This document shows, in pieces, positions 45,182 to 56,056 of a stretch of DNA of 64,000 nt. The stretch lies in assembly GCF_030294985.1 (NCBI RefSeq), contig NZ_AP024718.1, positions 1,379,001-1,443,000 on the forward strand, written 5' to 3'. Origin of the DNA: Methylomarinovum tepidoasis (GTDB lineage: Bacteria; Pseudomonadota; Gammaproteobacteria; Methylococcales; Methylothermaceae). Both the position numbers and the translations under genes were made by a program. The first letter of the stretch is position 1. The number at the start of each line of letters is the position of its first letter. The notes under the pieces were generated by a model. The model was not told the DNA's origin and searched no databases. It was given only the letters and a program-made list of their open reading frames with translations.

Positions 45182-47006
45182 CGGTGAGCGCTTCCGGGGC
45201 CAGGCCGTACACTTCCGGCACGCCGTGGCGGAATTCGGCGCAGGTCAGGCGGCGGCGGACCCGCCCTTCCGGACCCAGGCTCAGCAGGCCGGTCGCCCCC
45301 TGGACCGGTTGCTGTTCCACCAGCAGGGTGAAGGGCAGCTGCCAGCCGTCCATCCCCAGGGCCGCTAGGCGCAGCCAGCCGCCCGGATGCAGCCCGTACT
45401 CGGCCTCGAAGGCGTCCACGGTGGGGAGGTTGCCGACATCGCCGCCCAGCAGCCAGGGGATGTCGCAGAAGCGGATGCCGTCCAGGTCCTGGTCCCGCTG
45501 CGGGTCAGGATGGCCTTGGTAGATGTCGCGGGTGGCGTAGACCGGAATGTGCTCGGCGCGGTGGAACAGCAGCTGCGGGCGGATCAGCCGCCCCTGGCGT
45601 GGATCGGCCTGGAGGAAGAGGAAATCCGCGTCGCGCCGCACCCGGGGCTGGAATTTCACCTCCCACACGACTTTGCGCAGACGCCGGTAGCGGCGCTTGC
45701 TTTCGTCGATGTTGAGCACCTTTTCGATCGCGGCGGTGTGATCGGCCTGGGCAGGATCGTAGCGGGCCGTTTCCAGCAGGCGGCCGCCCAGATTCTCCCA
45801 GGTGGCGGCGAAATGGCCGCCGATGCGTTCCCCCGTTGGCGTATCCGGCAACAGGGCCAGAGCGCGGCGATGATCGTGCATCCAGGCGCTGGCGGCGACC
45901 TGTTCGACGCTTTCTTCGGGAGACAGCGCCAATTGATAGAGCCCGGGGCGGGCCGTCTGCGCGAGCCGGTTGAGGGCCAGCACGGGGGGATCGAAGCCGG
46001 GCAGCGCCGCCAGGCGTTCCAGCCTGGGCTTCAGCAGCGGGCCAAGGACCATCTGCGCGCCCTCGTCCGCCGCCTGACGGTAAAGCGCCACGGGATCGCC
46101 GGATTCGCTGTCGTAAAGCGCGAAGTCGGCCTCCCAGGCCGTCGGCTGGCGGCGCAGGGCTTCGATACCGGCCAGCACCGCCTCGCCGGCCTGCCGGTAG
46201 GGGCCGGAGGTCGGCAGCAGCGCGGCGATCTTTTGCGGCCGTTGCAGCGGCGGGGCCAGGGTGGTCAGATAACGTTTGAGAAAGCGATGGCGGTCGGCCG
46301 GATGATAGGGATGACGGCTGCGCCATTCGGCGACGGCCGCATCCAGGGCCGGTGAGCGGTTGGGATAGCGGCGCAGGATCCGGGCCAGCTCGACCCAGCC
46401 GGCCAGTTCCCGGTCGCCGCTTTGGGCCAGGGTCTGCAGCGATTCCTGCGGCAGATGCAGCAGCGCTTCGAGGATGGCGGCGTTGTTGTCGCTGACCGAG
46501 CGCGGGTCACGCAGGAAACGGGCCAGGGCGATGCGTTCGCGCACCTGGGCGGCCAGGTCGCCGGTCAGGGCGTAGGCGCGGGCCTTGAGTTCATGCAGTT
46601 GCCGCTGACGGATGGGCGGCAGCCGGCGCGGGTCGATGCACTCCAGATGGCGCAGCGCCAGCTCCGGCCGTTCCGCCGCCAGCGCCAGGCGGGCGCTGAG
46701 GAAGGCGTAATCGAGCTGTTCCTCCGCCGGCAGGAGGGCGGGGTCGATCGCCGCCAGCAGCCGGCGGGCGTGGGCGGTTTCCCCGGCCCGGTACCAGGCT
46801 TCGGCGGCGTAAAGGCGCGCCCGCAGGCTTTCTGCATGTGGCAGGTTCCCGGCCTGGCTTTCGTAGAGCGAAGCGGCTTGGCGATACTGGCCGGCCTGAT
46901 ACAGGTTTTCCGCTTGGCGCAGGGGCGACGGGGGGGCGGGGCGGTGGGGGACGGCGCAGGCGCTCAGCAGTAACGCCCCCAGGCCGGAAAACAGCAGGCG
47001 GCGCAT
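45159..47006 (-). CDS. lpoA: Penicillin-binding protein activator LpoA-like lipoprotein
   Basis: 615 residues. Signal with lipobox LLSAC (Cys16). An N-terminal TPR-like helical half (about 25-250) is followed by a periplasmic-binding-like C-terminal half (KIAALLPTSGPYRQAGEAVL onward), the LpoA plan. LpoA activates PBP1a in peptidoglycan synthesis. It is shorter than the 678-residue E. coli protein. Position next to yraN supports the call; rsmI, usually opposite, is not here: gltA is. Confidence 0.9.
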   Translation of the reverse strand: MRRLLFSGLGALLLSACAVPHRPAPPSPLRQAENLYQAGQYRQAASLYESQAGNLPHAESLRARLYAAEAWYRAGETAHARRLLAAIDPALLPAEEQLDYAFLSARLALAAERPELALRHLECIDPRRLPPIRQRQLHELKARAYALTGDLAAQVRERIALARFLRDPRSVSDNNAAILEALLHLPQESLQTLAQSGDRELAGWVELARILRRYPNRSPALDAAVAEWRSRHPYHPADRHRFLKRYLTTLAPPLQRPQKIAALLPTSGPYRQAGEAVLAGIEALRRQPTAWEADFALYDSESGDPVALYRQAADEGAQMVLGPLLKPRLERLAALPGFDPPVLALNRLAQTARPGLYQLALSPEESVEQVAASAWMHDHRRALALLPDTPTGERIGGHFAATWENLGGRLLETARYDPAQADHTAAIEKVLNIDESKRRYRRLRKVVWEVKFQPRVRRDADFLFLQADPRQGRLIRPQLLFHRAEHIPVYATRDIYQGHPDPQRDQDLDGIRFCDIPWLLGGDVGNLPTVDAFEAEYGLHPGGWLRLAALGMDGWQLPFTLLVEQQPVQGATGLLSLGPEGRVRRRLTCAEFRHGVPEVYGLAPEALTDAAPHPQ

Positions 47007-47009
47007 CGG

Positions 47010-48374
47010 CTACTTTTCCCCACCGCCCCAGAACCGGCTCCAGGTGCGTTGTCCCGGTGTGGGGCGCTTTTCCATCGGCACGAAGGGACGCTGGGGGGCG
47101 CCGACGTAGAGCTGGCGTGGGCGGCCGATCTTGGACTCGGGATCGGAGATCATCTCCTTCCAGTGGGCTACCCAGCCGACGGTACGCCCGATGGCGAACA
47201 GCACCGTGAACATCCGGGTCGGAAAACCCATGGCGCGCAGGACGATGCCGGTGTAGAAGTCCACGTTGGGATAGAGCTTGCGTTCGATGAAGTATTCGTC
47301 CTGGAGGGCGATCTTCTCCAGCGCCATCGCCAGCTCCAGCAGCGGGTCGTCCTCGTGTCCCAGGGCTTCCAGAACCTCGTGGCAGGTCTCGCGCATGATC
47401 GCCGCGCGCGGGTCGTAGTTCTTGTAAACCCGGTGGCCGAAACCCATGAGCCGGAAGGGGTCGTTCTTGTCCTTGGCGCGGGCGATGTATTCGGGGATGC
47501 GGCGTTTGTCGCCGATCTCCATCAGCATCTTCAGCACCGCCTCGTTGGCGCCGCCGTGGGCCGGTCCCCACAGGGAGGCGATGCCGGCGGAGATGCAGGC
47601 GAAGGGATTGGCGCCGGAGGAACCGGCCAGCCGTACCGTGGAGGTGGAGGCGTTCTGCTCGTGGTCGGCGTGGAGGATGAGGATGCGGTCCAGCGCCTTG
47701 ACCAGCACCGGATCGGGGCGGTATTCCTCCGACGGCACCGAAAAGGTCATGTAGAGCAGGTTTTCGGCGTAGCTGAAGTCGTTGCGGGGATAGACGAAGG
47801 GGCGGCCGATGGTGTAGCGGTAGGCGTAGGCGCCGATGGTGGGCATCTTGGCGATGATGCGGTAGGCGGCCAGCATGCACTGCTCGGGATCGTAGATGTC
47901 GGTGTCCTCGTGGTAGAAGGCCGACAGCGCTCCCACCACCCCGACCATGATCGCCATCGGATGGGCGGCGCGGGTGAAGCCGCGGAAGAAGTGCATCAAC
48001 TGGTCGTGGAGCAGGGTGTGGCGTTTGATGTCGTTGACGAATTCCGCCTTCTCCTCCGTCGAGGGCAGTTCGCCGTAGAGCAGCAGGTAGCAGACCTCCA
48101 TGTAATCGCTTTGGGTAGCCAGCTCCTGGATCGGGTAGCCGCGATAGAGAAGGACGCCTTGCTCACCGTCGATGAAGGTGATCGCCGATTTGCACGAGGC
48201 GGTGGAGGTGAAGCCGGGGTCGTAGGTCAACACCCCGGCCTCGCCGTAGAAATTGCGGATGTCGATGGCCGACGGTCCCAGGGTGCCGTGGAGCAGGGGG
48301 CGCCGGTAGCGTTTGCCATCGCGTTCGTCGATCAGGGAAAAGTGGTCGTTCGTCCGGGTCTGGTTCTCCGCCAT
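47010..48374 (-). CDS. gltA: Citrate synthase
   Basis: Condenses acetyl-CoA and oxaloacetate. The 454-residue protein has [15 protein letters not shown] (catalytic His), [15 protein letters not shown] (substrate His/Arg) and the N-terminal NADH-sensitive-type [18 protein letters not shown]. The length is slightly above the usual ~430, owing to a short C-terminal tail ([12 protein letters not shown]). It ends three bases before lpoA. Upstream lies a structured repeat and the divergent prfC. Confidence 0.95.
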   Translation of the reverse strand: MAENQTRTNDHFSLIDERDGKRYRRPLLHGTLGPSAIDIRNFYGEAGVLTYDPGFTSTASCKSAITFIDGEQGVLLYRGYPIQELATQSDYMEVCYLLLYGELPSTEEKAEFVNDIKRHTLLHDQLMHFFRGFTRAAHPMAIMVGVVGALSAFYHEDTDIYDPEQCMLAAYRIIAKMPTIGAYAYRYTIGRPFVYPRNDFSYAENLLYMTFSVPSEEYRPDPVLVKALDRILILHADHEQNASTSTVRLAGSSGANPFACISAGIASLWGPAHGGANEAVLKMLMEIGDKRRIPEYIARAKDKNDPFRLMGFGHRVYKNYDPRAAIMRETCHEVLEALGHEDDPLLELAMALEKIALQDEYFIERKLYPNVDFYTGIVLRAMGFPTRMFTVLFAIGRTVGWVAHWKEMISDPESKIGRPRQLYVGAPQRPFVPMEKRPTPGQRTWSRFWGGGEK

Positions 48375-48475
48375 GACGAAAACCCTCGTAGTCGCTGATA
48401 TGGCTTAAGGTTATCACGAATCCTGGCAGGGAACAGGATCACGTCAGTTCAAACACGTGATGGATTGATCGAGGA

Positions 48476-48571
48476 GGCAGGTGGTCCGATTCGAAAGCCT
48501 CGCCGGCAGGGAGGCCGGCGTGGAGCCTACAGGGAGGTATTGACGGCATCTTTCGAAGCGGACCACCTGCC
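48476..48571 (-). repeat. Structured intergenic repeat, copy 3
   Basis: Outer arms of 22 bases with one mismatch (48476-48497 and 48550-48571, GGCAGGTGGTCCG-type) surround two hairpins read on the minus strand: TAC-CTCCCT-GTA and CGCCGGC-CTCCCT-GCCGGCG. Same architecture as copies 1, 2 and 4, with different arm sequence. It lies between the gltA start and the prfC promoter. Confidence 0.8.
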
Positions 48572-48631
48572 TCGAGTGCCACGAGCCCGGCGGCAGGGAA
48601 TGAAAGGCGGCGTCGCCGGTCCAACAGCCGG

Positions 48632-48637
48632 TATAAT
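48632..48637 (+). promoter_or_regulatory. -10 element for prfC
   Basis: TATAAT at 48632-48637, about 30 bases before the prfC ATG. No clear -35 at the right spacing, so this is weak. Confidence 0.4.
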
Positions 48638-48666
48638 CGAACGCTTTTTTCAGACCACCACCATCC

Positions 48667-50247
<1,581 letters not shown>

Positions 50248-50251
50248 AGGA

Positions 50252-50345
50252 GGGGGCTGGAAAGGGGTTGCCGGCGGCCAGGGACGGCCGCTCCGGGCCT
50301 AAATTCAGGGAAGAATTTCGGTCTGGCAACCCCTTCCCAGCCCCC
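50252..50345 (-). repeat. Structured intergenic repeat, copy 4
   Basis: Starts 5 bases after the prfC stop. Outer arms of 21 bases with one mismatch (50252-50272 and 50325-50345, GGGGGCTGGAAAGGGGTTGCC-type, here 20 shown less one). Inner hairpins on the minus strand: AAATTC-TTCCCT-GAATTT and GCGGCC-GTCCCT-GGCCGC. The most symmetrical of the four copies. It has no T run but could still serve as a 3' end. Confidence 0.8.
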
Positions 50346-50410
50346 GGAAGTGCAAATCGATAGGTGTTAGGCTGTGAAAAATTCCCGCCGGAGGCAGCGC
50401 CGGGCTTTGC

Positions 50411-50416
50411 TATAAT
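50411..50416 (+). promoter_or_regulatory. -10 element for the cytochrome c gene
   Basis: TATAAT at 50411-50416, giving a start near 50424 and a leader of about 105 bases before the ATG at 50529. The -35 is unclear. Weak, by eye. Confidence 0.4.
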
Positions 50417-50438
50417 TCTTTGCTTGTGTACCCGTTTC

Positions 50439-50492
50439 AGGATGGCGGTCCCAAGGGGGTTCAGTGAGGATTCAGAAGATGACCGCTATCCT
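50439..50492 (+). promoter_or_regulatory. Long-range hairpin in the cytochrome c leader
   Basis: AGGATGGCGGTC (50439-50450) pairs with GACCGCTATCCT (50481-50492), with one G-T wobble, around a 30-base loop. It lies between the likely start site and the ribosome site (AAAGGAGG at 50512-50519). It could be a structured leader element; no known riboswitch is recognised. Confidence 0.4.
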
Positions 50493-50528
50493 GTCACTAC
50501 CGACAATCCGCAAAGGAGGACCTGACTG

Positions 50529-50966
50529 ATGAAACTGCGTAAACTGATCATGGGTGTGGCGATGGCAGCCGGCATGGGCCTGACTTCCCAGGCGTTCGCC
50601 GTCGAGTTCACCCAGGACGAAATGCTGTGGCTGGGAATGAAGATCTACGAGCGCGCCGCCGGCCGCGGCTGCGGCACCTGCCACGACGTGCGTCCGTTCC
50701 CGGACCTGACCGAAAGCATCAAGAAGCTGAGCAAAGAAGAATTCCTCAAGGTGGTCAAGGAAGGCCGTCCAGGCACCATCATGACGCCGATGGCACCGCA
50801 GATCATGAAAATCGGCCTGGTGGAAAAGGCCTGCATGACCGAAGATCAGGCCCTCGACGCCCTGTACGCCTATCTGAAGGCTTTGTCCGAGGGCAAGATC
50901 AAGGGCAAGGTCAAAAAGCCCAAGACCCTGAAGGACAAGATGAAGGCCTGCAAGGCCGGCGGCTGA
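50529..50966 (+). CDS. Periplasmic monoheme c-type cytochrome
   Basis: 145 residues. Signal peptide residues 1-24 (MAAGMGLTSQAFA, cut before VEFT). One heme motif CGTCH in AGRGCGTCHDVRPFPDL; the distal Met is likely within TIMTPMAPQIM. The C-terminal 30 residues are lysine-rich (GKIKGKVKKPKTLKDKMKAC), with an extra Cys. It looks like a soluble electron carrier; the partner is unknown. It is a lone gene with a long leader, a strong ribosome site and its own terminator, suggesting high expression. Confidence 0.87.
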   Translation: MKLRKLIMGVAMAAGMGLTSQAFAVEFTQDEMLWLGMKIYERAAGRGCGTCHDVRPFPDLTESIKKLSKEEFLKVVKEGRPGTIMTPMAPQIMKIGLVEKACMTEDQALDALYAYLKALSEGKIKGKVKKPKTLKDKMKACKAGG

Positions 50967-50988
50967 GCCGTCACGGCATCACGAGGAA

Positions 50989-51017
50989 ACGGCCCGGTCA
51001 TGACCGGGCCGTTTTCG
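50989..51017 (+). terminator. Rho-independent terminator of the cytochrome c gene
   Basis: A palindrome ACGGCCCGGTCA/TGACCGGGCCGT (50989-51012), giving a 10-bp stem and a 4-base loop, then TTTTCGTT. It lies 22 bases after the stop. Confidence 0.88.
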
Positions 51018-51057
51018 TTGGCGGTACGGCGGCATGGGTCCCCTGTCCCAATTGGAT

Positions 51058-51063
51058 TACAAT
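51058..51063 (+). promoter_or_regulatory. -10 element of a possibly leaderless pip transcript
   Basis: TACAAT at 51058-51063 lies only 7 bases before the ATG at 51070, and no Shine-Dalgarno is present. The start of transcription could fall at the start codon itself. The -35 is not clear. Confidence 0.3.
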
Positions 51064-51069
51064 ATCCCC

Positions 51070-52017
51070 ATGAAAACCCTGTATCCGCCCATCGAACCCT
51101 ACGCCACCCACTGGCTCGAGGCCGACGGCCACCGCATCTACTACGAGGAATGCGGCAATCCGGATGGGCTGCCGGTGCTGTTTCTCCACGGCGGACCCGG
51201 TTCCGGTTGCCGGCCGGATCACCGCCGTTTCTTCGATCCGGCCCGCTGGCGCATCGTCCTTCTCGACCAGCGCGGCAGCGGCCGCAGCGAGCCCCAGGGG
51301 GAACTTCGCGACAACGACACCGGCAAGCTGCTGGAAGACCTGGAGGCGATCCGCACCCGCCTCGGCATCTCCCGTTGGGCGGTGTCCGGAGGCTCCTGGG
51401 GGGCGGCTCTCGCCCTGCTGTACGCCCAGAAACACCCCGAGCGGGTGCTGGGGTTGATCCTCAGGGGCGTGTTCCTGGCCCGGCCTTACGATCTCGACTG
51501 GTTCATCCGCGACGGGGTCAAGCGTATCTATCCGGACCACTGGCATCAGCTGGTCAGCAGCCTGCCGGTTTCAGGCTGGAACGACCTGATCCAGGGTATG
51601 TACAAAGCGGTCACCGGCGGCAACGAGGCCCTGCAGCACCGGGTCGTCGAAGCCTGGGCCCGCTGGAGCAACGCGGTGACCCTGGGACGCGACTTTGACC
51701 CCGACAAGCTCCCCGATCCCGAGTCCGCCCTGCCCAAGGTCAAGATCGAGCTCCACTACGCCGCCCACCGTTATTTCCTCGACGACAACCGTATCCTGCA
51801 CGACTGCCGCTACATCCGCCACATTCCCGCCACCATCGTCCACGGCCGCTGGGATCTGGTCTGTCCGCTGGAGGCCGCCTTCGTCCTCAAGCGCCAGCTG
51901 CCGGGGGCGGAACTTAGGGTGCTGGAGAACGCCGGGCACATCGCCGCCGGCGAGGAGATGATCGACGCCCTGGTGGATGCCGCAGACCGCTTGGCCGAGC
52001 GCCTGAGCGCCCCATGA
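51070..52017 (+). CDS. pip: Proline iminopeptidase
   Basis: Cleaves N-terminal proline from peptides. The 315-residue alpha/beta-hydrolase has LFLHGGPGSGCRPDHRRFFD, the nucleophile in VSGGSWGAALALLYAQ, IVHGRWDLVCP (Asp) and ENAGHIAAGE (His). It matches the S33 family in length. I chose ATG 51070 (MKTLYPPIEPYATHWLEAD). The stop overlaps ubiX by ATGA. Confidence 0.93.
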   Translation: MKTLYPPIEPYATHWLEADGHRIYYEECGNPDGLPVLFLHGGPGSGCRPDHRRFFDPARWRIVLLDQRGSGRSEPQGELRDNDTGKLLEDLEAIRTRLGISRWAVSGGSWGAALALLYAQKHPERVLGLILRGVFLARPYDLDWFIRDGVKRIYPDHWHQLVSSLPVSGWNDLIQGMYKAVTGGNEALQHRVVEAWARWSNAVTLGRDFDPDKLPDPESALPKVKIELHYAAHRYFLDDNRILHDCRYIRHIPATIVHGRWDLVCPLEAAFVLKRQLPGAELRVLENAGHIAAGEEMIDALVDAADRLAERLSAP

Positions 52018-52583
52018 AAAAGCGCCTCGTCGTCGCCCTCACCGGCGCTACCGGTGCCGTCTACGGCGTCCGCATTCTCGAGCTGCTGCGGCCGCTGCCG
52101 GCGTGGGAGACCCATCTCATCGTCTCCCGCGCGGGCGTGATGAACCTGCATCACGAGCTGGGAATGAAGAAACCTCAAGTGCAGGCACTGGCGGACGTCC
52201 ACTACGACATCGACGACATCGCCGCCGCCATCGCCAGCGGCGCCTTCCGGGTCGCGGGCATGGTGGTGGCGCCCTGTTCCATGAAGACGCTGGCGGCCAT
52301 CGCCCACGGTTTCGGCGACAACCTCATCAGCCGCGCCGCCGACGTCACCCTCAAGGAGCGCCGCCCTCTGGTGCTGGTGCCCCGCGAAACCCCCCTGAAT
52401 CTGGCCCACCTGCGCAACATGACCGCGGTGACGGAAATGGGCGGCATCGTCTTTCCCCCGCTGCCGGCCTTCTACGGCCGCGACAAGACCCTGGCGGAGA
52501 TGATCGACGAGAGCGTCGGCCGTATTCTCGGCTTCTTCGGCATCGAAATCGACGGGCTGGTAGAATCCTGGGAAGGTCTGTAG
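52014..52583 (+). CDS. ubiX: Flavin prenyltransferase UbiX
   Basis: Prenylates FMN to make the cofactor for UbiD in ubiquinone synthesis. The 189-residue protein shows VALTGATGAVYGVRILELL, VVAPCSMKTLAAIAHGFGDN and LVLVPRETPLNLAHLRNM, the standard blocks. It is coupled to pip by ATGA. No ubiD is in the window. Confidence 0.95.
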   Translation: MKKRLVVALTGATGAVYGVRILELLRPLPAWETHLIVSRAGVMNLHHELGMKKPQVQALADVHYDIDDIAAAIASGAFRVAGMVVAPCSMKTLAAIAHGFGDNLISRAADVTLKERRPLVLVPRETPLNLAHLRNMTAVTEMGGIVFPPLPAFYGRDKTLAEMIDESVGRILGFFGIEIDGLVESWEGL

Positions 52584-52596
52584 CGGAGGAAAACCC

Positions 52597-53154
52597 ATGG
52601 GCCAAACCGCCAAGCGCCACGCCACCTACGAGGACATCCTCAACCTGCCGGAGAACCTGGTCGGCGAGATCATCGGCGGCGCGCTCTACACCCAGCCGCG
52701 GCCGGCGCCGAAACACGCCGTCGCCCATTCGGTACTCGGCTTCAGTATCGGCGGGCCGTTCCACGGCGGCACAGGCGGCCCTGGCGGCTGGTGGATCATC
52801 GACGAGCCGGAGCTGCACATCGGCGGCGACATCCTGGTGCCCGACCTGGCCGGCTGGCGGCGCGAGCGGATGCCAGCGCTGCCGGAGACCGCCTGGTTCG
52901 AGCTGCCGCCCGACTGGGTCTGCGAGGTGCTGTCGCCTTCCACCGCCCGCATCGACCGCAGCCTGAAGATGCCGCGCTACGCCCGCTGGGGCGTGCCCTA
53001 TCTGTGGATGGTGGACCCGTCGCTGCGGACGCTGGAGGTTTACGCCCTGGAGCAGGGCCGCTGGTGTGTGCTGACGACCCTCAAGGACGACGACCCGGTG
53101 CGTCAGCCGCCCTTCGAGGCGGTCGAATTTCCCCTCGACCGGCTCTGGGCCTGA
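52597..53154 (+). CDS. Uma2 family (DUF820) endonuclease-fold protein
   Basis: A 185-residue protein with the restriction-endonuclease-like Uma2 fold: [31 protein letters not shown] (Asp) and [18 protein letters not shown] (Glu, Lys). The role in the cell is unknown; such genes are common and mobile in some lineages. It follows ubiX after 13 bases and overlaps the convergent bioA by 52 bases, an unusually deep overlap. Confidence 0.87.
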   Translation: MGQTAKRHATYEDILNLPENLVGEIIGGALYTQPRPAPKHAVAHSVLGFSIGGPFHGGTGGPGGWWIIDEPELHIGGDILVPDLAGWRRERMPALPETAWFELPPDWVCEVLSPSTARIDRSLKMPRYARWGVPYLWMVDPSLRTLEVYALEQGRWCVLTTLKDDDPVRQPPFEAVEFPLDRLWA

Positions 53155-54428
53155 GCCAGCACCCGGCAGATGCCTTCGGTCAACGCCGCCAGGTCCGCAT
53201 CGCCCATCACGTAGGCCGGCATGGTATAGATCAGCCTGCCGAAAGGCCGCAGCCAGATCCCGGCTTCGACGAACTTCGGGGTGATCTGCGCCAGATCCAC
53301 CGGTTCGGTCGTCTCCACCACCCCGATCGCCCCCAGGACGCGCACGTCCGCCACCCCCGGAAGCGCCCGGCAGGGCGCCAGCCCGGCGCGCAGGCCGGCC
53401 TCGATCCGCGCCACCCGGGTCTGCCAGTCGGATTCCAGCAGCAGGTCGATACTGGCCGCCGCCACCGCGCAGGCGAGGGGATTGGCCATGAAGGTGGGGC
53501 CGTGCATCAGGCAGCCGGCCTCGCTGCAGCGCAAGGTGTCGGCCACGTTTGCAGTGGTCAGGGTGGCGGCCAGGGTCAGGTAGCCGCCGGTCAGGGCCTT
53601 GCCGAGGCAGAGGATGTCCGGGGCGATGCCGGCGTGCTCGCAGGCGAACAGCCGCCCCGTGCGACCGAAGCCGGTGGCGATCTCGTCGGCGATCAGCAGC
53701 ACACCGTGTTCGTCGCACAACCGCCGCGCCCCGCGCAGATATTCGGGATGATAGAACCACATCCCTCCGGCGCCCTGGACCACAGGTTCCAGGATCAGCC
53801 CCGCCAGTTCGCCGCCGTGGTGCGCCAGCAGGGCGGCCAGGGGCTCCAGGTCCGCCGGATTCCAGGAGGCGTGGAAGCGGCAGGCCGGACGCGGGGCGAA
53901 CCGCTGCTGCGCCAGCAAGCCGGAGAACAGGGTGTGCATGCCGGTGACCGGGTCGCACACCGACATGGCGCCGAAGGTGTCGCCGTGGTAGCCGCCGCGC
54001 AGGGCCAGAAAGCGGCGCTTCTCCGGCCGGCCGCGGGCCTGCCAGTACTGCAGCGCCATCTTCAGGGCCACCTCCACCGCCACCGAGCCGGAATCGCTGA
54101 AGAACACCTTCTCCAGCGGCGCCGGGGTCAGATCCACCAGCCGTCGGCCCAGTTCCACGGCCGGGGCGTGGGTCAGGCCGCCGAACATGACGTGGGCCAT
54201 CTGCGCCAGCTGGTCCCGGGCGGCGGCGTTGAGGCGCGGGTGGTTGTAGCCGTGGATCACGCACCACCACGAGGCCATGCCGTCGATCAGCGCCCGGCCG
54301 TCCGCCAGGTGCAGGCGCACCCCCTTGGCGCGCGCCACCGGCCACACCGGATAGTGGGGCGGCAGGGTGCTGTAGGGATGCCACAGGTGCGCGCGGTCGA
54401 AGGCGAGGGCGGCGTTCCAGTCGTTCAC
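53103..54428 (-). CDS. bioA: Adenosylmethionine-8-amino-7-oxononanoate aminotransferase
   Basis: The DAPA step of biotin synthesis. The 441-residue PLP enzyme has [12 protein letters not shown] at the start, [76 protein letters not shown] and the PLP Lys in [16 protein letters not shown] start overlaps the ppx stop. No other bio genes are near. Confidence 0.94.
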   Translation of the reverse strand: MNDWNAALAFDRAHLWHPYSTLPPHYPVWPVARAKGVRLHLADGRALIDGMASWWCVIHGYNHPRLNAAARDQLAQMAHVMFGGLTHAPAVELGRRLVDLTPAPLEKVFFSDSGSVAVEVALKMALQYWQARGRPEKRRFLALRGGYHGDTFGAMSVCDPVTGMHTLFSGLLAQQRFAPRPACRFHASWNPADLEPLAALLAHHGGELAGLILEPVVQGAGGMWFYHPEYLRGARRLCDEHGVLLIADEIATGFGRTGRLFACEHAGIAPDILCLGKALTGGYLTLAATLTTANVADTLRCSEAGCLMHGPTFMANPLACAVAAASIDLLLESDWQTRVARIEAGLRAGLAPCRALPGVADVRVLGAIGVVETTEPVDLAQITPKFVEAGIWLRPFGRLIYTMPAYVMGDADLAALTEGICRVLAQAQSRSRGNSTASKGG

Positions 54429-55951
54429 AGCTCAATGTCGATGGGATGTCCCAAGGCCTTTTCGGCGATATCCTTCTGCCGCAGGGCGGCCCAGCGTTCC
54501 AGCAGCAGGTCGCCCTTGCCGAGGCAACGGATCTCGATGCGCTTGCCGTCGAAGTGGCAATGGATTTCCGCCACCCCACCGCAGCGTTCCTTGTCGAAGG
54601 CGATGGCCAGCCGCAGCAGCGCGACCAGTTTGAGCCAGCGTTCCCGCGCCTTCTTGTCCAGCGGGGCCAGCAGCGGGTCGTCCCCGTCCGGCAGTTTCTT
54701 GCGCTGGCAGCGCACCACCAGGGCCAAAAGTCGCTGCTCGGCGTCGCTGATGCCCAGCATCGGCATGGCGCTGAGCAGATAGTGGGCGTGGCGGTGGTGG
54801 CCGTCGGGGCGGACGAAGATGCCGATCTCGTGCAACAGCGCCGCCAGTTCCAGCAGCAGGCGGTCGCGGGCCGGCAGGCCGTGGACGGGGGTGAGCTGGT
54901 CGAACAGCTGCAGGGCCAGGTGGCGCACCTGGTCGGCGTGTTCCCGGTCCACGCGGTACTTGCGTGCCACCGAGGCGGCCCAGGCCAGGGCGTCCTGATG
55001 GGCGTTGCCGCGGCGGCGCTGGAGCAGGTCCAGCAGCGCCCCCTCCGCCAGCCCCACGCCGGGGATCAACAGATCTGGTTTGCCCACCAGTTTGAGCACC
55101 TGCCGCAGCACGTGGCTGGCGGGGATGATGACGTCGGCCCGGTCCGGGCGCAGTTTGAGTTGCTCCAGCCGCTCCTCGTAGCTCAGCGCGTCCAGACGCT
55201 TGCACAAGGCCTTGAGCTGGCCGTACTTGAGGCGCTTGGGCGAACCTGTGTCCAGCAGCTGCCGCCCCAGCTGTCCCAAGGCCTCGATGTTGCCGCCGGT
55301 GCCAACGGCGATGTCGATGGGGGTGCCGTCCACCAGTTCGCGGATCTTGCCGGCGTTGGCGTCGAAGAACTCGTCCAGCAGACGGACGAAGCGTTTCTGG
55401 TCCTCGCCGCCGAAGCGCGACAGCAGCCGCACCGTGCCCATCTTCAGGCTTTCCAGGGCCGTCACTTGCCCCCGCTCCAGCACCACGAACTCGACGCTGC
55501 CGCCGCCGATGTCGATGTGGAAGGCGTTGCGCTTCTCCAGCTCCGGGAGCGCGTGGCGCACCGCCAGGGAAATCAGCCGCGCCTCTTCGGTGCCGGAGAT
55601 GACCTCGATGACGATGCCGGTTTCCGCCTTTACCTGCTCGATCAGCGCCTGACGGTTCTCCGCCTCGCGCATGGCGCTGGTGGCGATGGCGCGTACCTGG
55701 GTCAGGGGGACATGCTTGCGCTCCAGAAGATGGCGGAAATCACGGAAGGTCTCCAGGGCGCGGGCGATGGTGTCCTCGCCGAGGCGTCCCCGGCCGAAGG
55801 CGTCCTGTCCTAGCCGTACCGGGGCGCGGATGGCTTCGATGATGTCGAGGCGGCCGCCGTGTCCCAGTGCGCCCACCCGCAGGCGGACGGCGTTGGAGCC
55901 GATGTCGATGACGGCGTGAAGCGGAGAGGATTCGGGCACGCGAAACTCCAT
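54425..55951 (-). CDS. ppx: Exopolyphosphatase (Ppx/GppA family)
   Basis: Hydrolyses polyphosphate or (p)ppGpp's guanosine pentaphosphate. The 508-residue protein has [47 protein letters not shown] and a C-terminal HD-like domain with LLHEIGIF. Length (513 for E. coli Ppx, 494 for GppA) leans to Ppx but does not decide. I chose ATG 55951; an in-frame ATG at 55966 adds five residues. It is coupled to bioA and divergent from the amidase gene. Confidence 0.9.
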   Translation of the reverse strand: MEFRVPESSPLHAVIDIGSNAVRLRVGALGHGGRLDIIEAIRAPVRLGQDAFGRGRLGEDTIARALETFRDFRHLLERKHVPLTQVRAIATSAMREAENRQALIEQVKAETGIVIEVISGTEEARLISLAVRHALPELEKRNAFHIDIGGGSVEFVVLERGQVTALESLKMGTVRLLSRFGGEDQKRFVRLLDEFFDANAGKIRELVDGTPIDIAVGTGGNIEALGQLGRQLLDTGSPKRLKYGQLKALCKRLDALSYEERLEQLKLRPDRADVIIPASHVLRQVLKLVGKPDLLIPGVGLAEGALLDLLQRRRGNAHQDALAWAASVARKYRVDREHADQVRHLALQLFDQLTPVHGLPARDRLLLELAALLHEIGIFVRPDGHHRHAHYLLSAMPMLGISDAEQRLLALVVRCQRKKLPDGDDPLLAPLDKKARERWLKLVALLRLAIAFDKERCGGVAEIHCHFDGKRIEIRCLGKGDLLLERWAALRQKDIAEKALGHPIDIEL

Positions 55952-56056
55952 TGGCAAAGCGGGCATCCAAGTATAGCGAATTTGCCACCTGCGGGCCGCA
56001 CCTGGCGCAATTGACGATATAATCGAAATATCGAGCGCGAGATTGCGGAGGGCGCC

